The notes under the pieces: generated by a model | Databases searched by the model: none | What the model saw: the letters and a program-made list of their open reading frames with translations, nothing else | What the model was told of the DNA's origin: nothing | Translations under genes and position numbers: made by a program | Part shown: in pieces, positions 6,667-10,110 of the stretch | Numbering within the stretch: the stretch's first letter is position 1 | How the letters are laid out: each line of letters opens with the position of its first letter | NCBI GenBank assembly: GCA_021162125.1 | Contig: JAGGZG010000142.1 | Span: 1 to 10,110 of the forward strand | Length of the DNA stretch: 10,110 nucleotides | Origin: Anaerolineae bacterium | GTDB taxonomy: Bacteria > Chloroflexota > Anaerolineae > JACIWR01 | Reading direction: 5' to 3'

Positions 6667-7125
6667 ATGCAAAAACAACCTAATTCCCAGATGTGCTTCG
6701 TGTGTGGTTTGGAGAACCCCATCGGCCTGAAGGCGAGCTTCTACGAGGACGAGGATGGCCGCGTGACGGTCACCTGGACACCCGGCGAGGAGCATCAGGG
6801 TTACCCGGGCCTGCTCCACGGCGGCATCGCGGCTGCACTGCTGGATGAAGCTCTGGGGCGCACGGTGATTGGCCGTGACCTATGGCTGGTGACGGCGAAG
6901 ATGGAGATTCGCTATCGCAATCCCATCCCCATCGGCGAGCCGCTGACCGTAGTCGCCGAGCTGACGCGCGTGCGCAGTCGCATCGTGGAAGCGCGGGGAG
7001 AGCTTCGGTTGAGCGATGGGCGTATTGGGGCGGAGGCCAACGCGGTCTATGTGCGGCTTCCCGAGGAGCGAAAAGAAGCGATGATGCAGGCCCTGGCCTA
7101 CTGGAAAGTCGTGCCTGACGATTAG
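6667..7125 (+). CDS. PaaI-like hotdog-fold thioesterase
   Basis: A protein of 152 residues matching the single hotdog-domain acyl-CoA thioesterases (PaaI/4HBT type). The signature 'LLHGGIAAALLDEALG' (about 49-64) holds His51-Gly52-Gly53 at the start of the central helix and the acidic pair Asp60-Glu61. The following 'TAKMEIRYRNPIPIGEPLTVVAEL' is the usual strand pair of the fold. The N-terminus carries CFVCGLENPIGL (Cys10, Cys13), common in this subgroup. It probably hydrolyses a CoA thioester in the cytoplasm; the acyl group is unknown. It begins 5 bases after the dehydrogenase stop, with a GGAGG placed in the end of that gene 13 bases before the ATG, so the two are likely translated from one message. 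A shared pathway with the dehydrogenase is only inference. Confidence 0.87.
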   Translation: MQKQPNSQMCFVCGLENPIGLKASFYEDEDGRVTVTWTPGEEHQGYPGLLHGGIAAALLDEALGRTVIGRDLWLVTAKMEIRYRNPIPIGEPLTVVAELTRVRSRIVEARGELRLSDGRIGAEANAVYVRLPEERKEAMMQALAYWKVVPDD

Positions 7126-7137
7126 GACTGTCCATCT

Positions 7138-7198
7138 TGTTCGCGAAGGTCTCCAGACCGAGGCGACCAGGGGCTCAGTCTGGAGACCTCGCCCAACG
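7138..7198. repeat. Hairpin repeat, copy 2 (before ppa)
   Basis: AGGTCTCCAGAC (7147-7158) and GTCTGGAGACCT (7178-7189) are perfect 12-bp complementary arms around a 19-base loop. The block matches copy 1 (5209-5269) across the flanks TGTTCGC and CGCCCA and the arms. At the ninth arm position copy 1 has T paired with A, whereas here A is paired with T, so pairing is kept although the bases differ; loop contents differ more. It lies between the thioesterase stop and the ribosome binding site of ppa. No T-tract follows. Confidence 0.85.
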
Positions 7199-7233
7199 GA
7201 GTGATTACAAGCGAAGAGAGAGAGGAGATGCGC

Positions 7234-7773
7234 ATGACCAACTTATGGAAAGAGCTTATCCCGGGTCCCCAGCCCCCGGAGGTCATCTACGTGGTGGTGG
7301 AGATTCCCAAAGGATCGCGGAACAAGTACGAATACGATGAGGCCCGTGGCATCATCAAGCTGGACCGCGTTCTCTACTCCTCATTGCACTATCCGGGCGA
7401 TTATGGATTCATCCCCCAAACTTTTTATGAGGACGGTGATCCGCTGGACGTGTTGGTGATGACCAATCAGCCCACGTTCCCTGGCTGTGTCATCGAGGCG
7501 CGGCCGGTGGGCCTGTTTCGCATGGAGGACCGCGGCCTGCCCGACGACAAAATACTGGCCGTGCCCCACACCGATCCCCTGTTCAATGAGTACCACGGCC
7601 TGCCCAATGTCCCCGCACATTTTCTGAACGAGGTGGCGCATTTCTTCAGCGTGTACAAGGACCTGGAGGGAATGCGGGTCAAGCCGTTGGGTTGGGAGTC
7701 GGTCACTGCGGCGTTGGGGGCCATCCAGGGAGCGATAGCCCTGTATGCTGAGAAGTTCGGGTCCACCTCATGA
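7234..7773 (+). CDS. ppa: Soluble inorganic pyrophosphatase (family I)
   Basis: A protein of 179 residues, the usual size for bacterial family I pyrophosphatases. It hydrolyses pyrophosphate to two phosphates in the cytoplasm, pulling biosynthetic reactions forward, and needs Mg2+. By recalled alignment with the E. coli enzyme the active-site residues are all present: Glu23, Lys31, Glu33, the signature DGDPLDV with Asp66, Asp68 and Asp71, then Asp98, Asp103 and Lys105 in 'MEDRGLPDDK', and the late 'FFSVYKDLEG' Tyr-Lys pair. The usual Glu just before Asp103 is Pro here, a minor change. The frame is open from GTG 7201, but I choose ATG 7234 because GAGGAG ends 6 bases before it and the protein then begins like its family; ATG 7228 is less well placed. 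Repeat copy 2 lies immediately upstream; no clear promoter is seen. Confidence 0.96.
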   Translation: MTNLWKELIPGPQPPEVIYVVVEIPKGSRNKYEYDEARGIIKLDRVLYSSLHYPGDYGFIPQTFYEDGDPLDVLVMTNQPTFPGCVIEARPVGLFRMEDRGLPDDKILAVPHTDPLFNEYHGLPNVPAHFLNEVAHFFSVYKDLEGMRVKPLGWESVTAALGAIQGAIALYAEKFGSTS

Positions 7774-7906
7774 GCTGAGGCCGAAAAGGCGCGGCGCATC
7801 TGAAGAGACGGCAAAGAGAACGCCGAAACCCAGACCATCCCACCCATGGATCCGAAGACCAGGGCCAGCACCAATGCCGCCGTTTTCAATAGCCCCGTTC
7901 ACTTAC
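7774..7906. other. Non-coding stretch after ppa; possible minus-strand gene remnant
   Basis: This is the first part of the 326-base gap between the convergent ppa and MalG-like genes. There is no convincing intrinsic terminator directly after ppa, only a weak GCC/GGC stem. On the minus strand, bases 7889 down to about 7770 can be read from a TTG as a hydrophobic peptide beginning LKTAALVLALVFGSMGGMVW, which looks like a signal or membrane segment. The frame then runs on into the antisense of ppa with no domain. It may be a decayed gene start or chance. Confidence 0.35.
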
Positions 7907-7916
7907 AACCTGCGGG

Positions 7917-8070
7917 GTAACTGCTCAGGCTACTTCTGTTAGCGATTGAAATCGCCTCTAGAGGGCTTGCAGCCGAGCGTCCACCTGCGTGGACGCTCGG
8001 CTGTCCACGCAGGTGGACAGCCAGCTTTAGCTCCTCAGGCGCGGTTTCAACCGCTGGCCTGAGTAGTAAC
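7917..8070. repeat. Large imperfect palindromic element between convergent genes
   Basis: The ends are inverted copies: GTAACTGCTCAGGC (7917-7930) against the minus-strand reading GTTACTACTCAGGC of 8057-8070 (12 of 14 match). Inside these lie matching small hairpins, GCGATT-GA-AATCGC (7942-7955) and GCGGTT-TC-AACCGC (8041-8054). In the middle GTCCACCTGCGTGGAC is mirrored by GTCCACGCAGGTGGAC. A direct repeat AACCTGCGGG flanks the element at 7907-7916 and 8083-8092. The nested symmetry is typical of palindromic dispersed elements (MITE- or REP-like). No transposase is nearby. Because it lies between two genes facing each other, it may also act as a two-way transcription stop. Confidence 0.75.
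7970..8022. other. Two overlapping, mutually exclusive hairpins in the core of the palindrome
   Basis: Hairpin A pairs 7970-7984 with 7989-8003 (15 bp, loop CTGC). Hairpin B pairs 7999-8008 with 8013-8022 (10 bp, loop GCAG). They share bases 7999-8003, so both cannot form completely at once. In addition the two 16-base cores (7978-7993 and 8004-8019) are reverse complements and can pair with each other. There is no T-tract on either strand. This could stop or slow transcription from ppa or from the malG-like gene, but that is inference from structure only. Confidence 0.6.
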
Positions 8071-8099
8071 AAAACGACTTCTAACCTGCGGGAGGGTGG

Positions 8100-8993
8100 T
8101 TAACCCTTCACCGACCCGAGTGTCAGACCCGAAACCAGCCATTTGCTGGAGTACAGGAAGAGGGACATGACCGGCACCATGACCAGAATTGAGGCGGCGG
8201 CGAACATGCCCCATTCGGTCTGGAATTGGCCCTGCAACCGCTGCAGGCCCAGTGTCCAGGTCAACATCGACTCTTTTTGCAACATGATGCGGGCTAGCAA
8301 GAAGTCATTCCAGGCGGTCATGAAATTGAACAGGAAGACGATGGCCAGTGCTGGCGTGGAGAGGGGCAGCAGCACGCGCAGGAAGGCCGTTATCTTGGAA
8401 CAGCCGTCTATCTCAGCGGCTTCTTCCAGGTCAATGGGAATGGTGTCGTAGTATCCTTTTAGAATCCAGATGCTGAAGGGCACCGAGCTGACGCAATAGG
8501 CTATCGTCAGGCCTATGTAGGTATTGATCAGCTTGAGCCGGGCAGCCATGATGTAGATAGGCACCATCAGCATGGCCGCCGGGATCATCTGAGTGGTGAG
8601 CAGGAAAATCAGCGCCGGCTCTCGACCGGGGAACTTCCAACGAGAGAAAGCATAGGCCGAGGTGGCAGCCAGGATCACACCGATGATGGCCGTGGCCACG
8701 GTGATGACCAGGCTGTTCCATACCCAGAGTAAGAAAGCTTTCTCGGTGAGCAACCGGACGTAGTTTTCGAGGGAGGCGTCCTGGGGGATAATGGCTAACG
8801 AGGTGGATAGCAGCCGGTCACCTGGGCGCAGGGAGACGCTCAACACGCGCAGCACGGGGTAGACGGCGATGATGCAAGAGATAATCAGTGTGAGGTGAAT
8901 CAAAAGCCGCTTGAAGGGGCTATCCCCCCGGCCGGCGTGGAAGAAACGATAAAGTGCCGACTTTTCCTTTTGAGACTTGGCTGTGACGCTCAT
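8100..8993 (-). CDS. Carbohydrate ABC transporter permease, MalG-like
   Basis: A protein of 297 residues, nearly the length of E. coli MalG. It would be one of two membrane subunits of a sugar importer in the cytoplasmic membrane. It has about six hydrophobic helices: the first at 32-52 after a basic cytoplasmic N-terminus, then four before or around the BPD_transp_1 core, and the last near 262-282. The cytoplasmic EAA loop 'LEEAAEIDGCSKITAFLRVLLPLSTPAL' (about 189-216), which docks the ATPase, is intact. The C-terminal 'GLTLGSVKG' resembles the end of MalG proteins. Its start codon overlaps the stop of the MalF-like gene by 4 bases (ATGA), with GGGGG just upstream, so the two are translationally coupled. 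The sugar is unknown. No ATPase gene is in the window; many such systems use a shared MsmX/MalK-type ATPase from elsewhere. Confidence 0.93.
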   Translation of the reverse strand: MSVTAKSQKEKSALYRFFHAGRGDSPFKRLLIHLTLIISCIIAVYPVLRVLSVSLRPGDRLLSTSLAIIPQDASLENYVRLLTEKAFLLWVWNSLVITVATAIIGVILAATSAYAFSRWKFPGREPALIFLLTTQMIPAAMLMVPIYIMAARLKLINTYIGLTIAYCVSSVPFSIWILKGYYDTIPIDLEEAAEIDGCSKITAFLRVLLPLSTPALAIVFLFNFMTAWNDFLLARIMLQKESMLTWTLGLQRLQGQFQTEWGMFAAASILVMVPVMSLFLYSSKWLVSGLTLGSVKG

Positions 8994-10009
8994 TCGTACA
9001 CCCCCTTCATGCCGCCTATGGTGCGGATGTAGAGCACGGCGAAGATGAATAGGATAGCGAAGATAACGATGGCGAAGGCGGCGGAAAAACCGTAGCGGTT
9101 ATACTCAAAGGCCGCCCTGAACAACGCCGTGACCAGAATATCCGACGATTCGAGCTCGTTCTGATTGATAAAATAGGGCACGTTGAAGTTGTTGAAAGTC
9201 CAGATGGTGCCCAGGATGATAGCTGGGGTCATCACTGGCTTCATCAGCGGCAAAGTGATTTTGCGGAATTGCTGCCAGGCGGAAGCACCATCCATCTCCG
9301 CTGCCTCGTACATATCCCTGGGGATGCTCTGCAATCCGCCGAGGAAAATGACCGCCATGAAAGGAATGCCCAACCAGATGTTGGTGATACACATGGCGGT
9401 GAAGTTCCAGAAGGGAGTGCTCATCCATTTGATAGGCTCCGGCCCTAGGCGGGTCAGCATCACGTTGACGAACCCGTACTCGTAGTGGAACTCCCCACGC
9501 CAGGCCAGGCAGGCGATGACCTGCGGGATGGCCCAGGGGAAGACCAGCAGTGTGCGGTACAGACCTCGCAGGCGCATGGGGCGGTTGAGCAGCAGGGCCA
9601 ATCCCATGCCACTGGCCACGTGGAATGCCAGGTTGATGGTCGTCCACAGCACTGTGTGGGAAAAGACGGGGAAGAAGCCGACCTGTTTCAGCACGGGCTG
9701 GGTAAAGACGTTTCTGAAATTGTTCCATCCTTGCGCCAGCCCAAAGGTGGGGTCTCTAAAGTGTTTCAGGCTCATGTTGCTGAAGGCCAGGGCGACCTCA
9801 AAACCGATGGGGTACACGACCAGGAGAGCTAATCCGATGGCGGCTGGCGCCACTAGCATGAAAGGCAGCGTGTATCGGCTCTGCAAGACCTTGCTCAACA
9901 AGAAATATAAAAATAGCTCGACCACCACGGAGGCCACCAGGATCAAAAGCACTGTGGTGCCAACCTGGCTCAAGCTACGGGTGATGGCTTCGAGTGTCAA
10001 TCCTCCCAT
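8990..10009 (-). CDS. Carbohydrate ABC transporter permease, MalF-like
   Basis: A protein of 339 residues and partner of the MalG-like subunit. The EAA loop 'MYEAAEMDGASAWQQFRKITLPLMKPVM' (about 233-260) is complete. The region 'FFPVFSHTVLWTTINLAFHVASGMGLALLLNRPMRLRGLYRTLLVFPWAIPQVIACLAWR' is the conserved first half of the BPD_transp_1 domain. There is an extra N-terminal membrane helix (about 18-38) before the helix at about 48-72 that is usually first in six-helix members, giving about seven helices. That is an elongated N-terminus reminiscent of true MalF, but without its large periplasmic P2 domain. ATG 10009 is preceded by an ideal AAGGAGG 7 bases away. It is the upstream gene of the pair; the binding-protein gene probably lies past the right edge. 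The substrate cannot be named. Confidence 0.93.
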   Translation of the reverse strand: MGGLTLEAITRSLSQVGTTVLLILVASVVVELFLYFLLSKVLQSRYTLPFMLVAPAAIGLALLVVYPIGFEVALAFSNMSLKHFRDPTFGLAQGWNNFRNVFTQPVLKQVGFFPVFSHTVLWTTINLAFHVASGMGLALLLNRPMRLRGLYRTLLVFPWAIPQVIACLAWRGEFHYEYGFVNVMLTRLGPEPIKWMSTPFWNFTAMCITNIWLGIPFMAVIFLGGLQSIPRDMYEAAEMDGASAWQQFRKITLPLMKPVMTPAIILGTIWTFNNFNVPYFINQNELESSDILVTALFRAAFEYNRYGFSAAFAIVIFAILFIFAVLYIRTIGGMKGVYE

Positions 10010-10023
10010 CGAAGAACCTCCTT
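10010..10023 (-). promoter_or_regulatory. Strong ribosome binding site of the MalF-like gene
   Basis: On the minus strand TAAGGAGG is followed by seven bases and then ATG. It is a near-perfect match to the anti-Shine-Dalgarno sequence at a good distance and fixes the start of the MalF-like gene. Confidence 0.8.
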
Positions 10024-10110
10024 AACCCAATGTCCCGCGCCTCTGCCGAGGTTTTCGTGGCGAGTGGGAAAGGGTCAGTGACACAGGCCCGCCAGGACGT
10101 TGGCTTGACG
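10024..10110. other. Right edge, no supported gene
   Basis: The last 87 bases lie upstream of the MalF-like gene. In the minus direction the three frames give short peptides with no recognisable family ending, so I cannot say whether the 3' end of a binding-protein gene is here. I see no clear promoter or hairpin. Confidence 0.4.

Noticed and set aside
5209..7198. CRISPR array made of the two similar repeats
   Set aside because: There are only two copies nearly 2 kb apart with whole genes between them, and no cas genes.
7201..7233. GTG start for ppa at 7201
   Set aside because: The extension (MITSEEREEMR) encodes the purine-rich ribosome binding site itself; ATG 7234 has GAGGAG at the right distance and gives the normal family length.
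9105..9728. Minus-strand frame of 207 codons inside the MalF-like gene
   Set aside because: It is a shifted frame of the intact permease; the product is His/Pro/Arg-rich with no family features.
1..10110. tRNA, rRNA, riboswitch, phage, transposase or defence genes
   Set aside because: I looked for typical signs (T-loop motifs, conserved rRNA blocks, integrase or transposase proteins, toxin pairs) and found none.

Overview
The window looks like chromosomal DNA from a GC-rich bacterium, most likely a member of the Chloroflexota (Anaerolineae-like). That placement is an inference from the style of the proteins (zinc-ribbon/DUF4190 and DUF4013 small membrane proteins, a GT-C mannosyltransferase-like protein, a MalF/MalG pair) and from the many palindromic intergenic repeats. 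No rRNA, tRNA or other phylogenetic marker is present to fix it. I see no phage, transposase, CRISPR array, plasmid or defence genes.

Layout. (1) Bases 1-1624, plus strand: the tail of a DUF4013-type membrane protein, a DUF4126 membrane protein, a 73-residue single-pass protein and a zinc-ribbon/DUF4190 membrane protein, closely spaced and each with a purine-rich ribosome binding site. (2) Bases 1684-3180: a large polytopic GT-C glycosyltransferase, with a perfect 16-bp palindrome just before its ribosome binding site and a three-part repeat that contains its stop codon. (3) Bases 3235-5176: a credible sigma70-type promoter and complete uvrC (nucleotide excision repair). (4) Bases 5299-7125: a tight three-gene run of a small unknown membrane protein, a zinc-dependent MDR dehydrogenase and a PaaI-like hotdog thioesterase. 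(5) Bases 7234-7773: soluble inorganic pyrophosphatase (ppa). (6) Bases 7774-8099: a gap between convergent genes holding a large palindromic repeat with several hairpins. (7) Bases 8100-10009, minus strand: two carbohydrate ABC-transporter permeases (MalG-like and MalF-like) that overlap by 4 bases. Their binding protein is probably encoded beyond the right edge.

The genes are mostly housekeeping or ordinary accessory functions and do not form one pathway. The most notable signal is between the genes: four different kinds of palindromic repeat occupy five of the gene boundaries. One kind occurs twice, with arms that differ by a base-pair swap that keeps the hairpin pairing. I found no convincing new multi-gene system.
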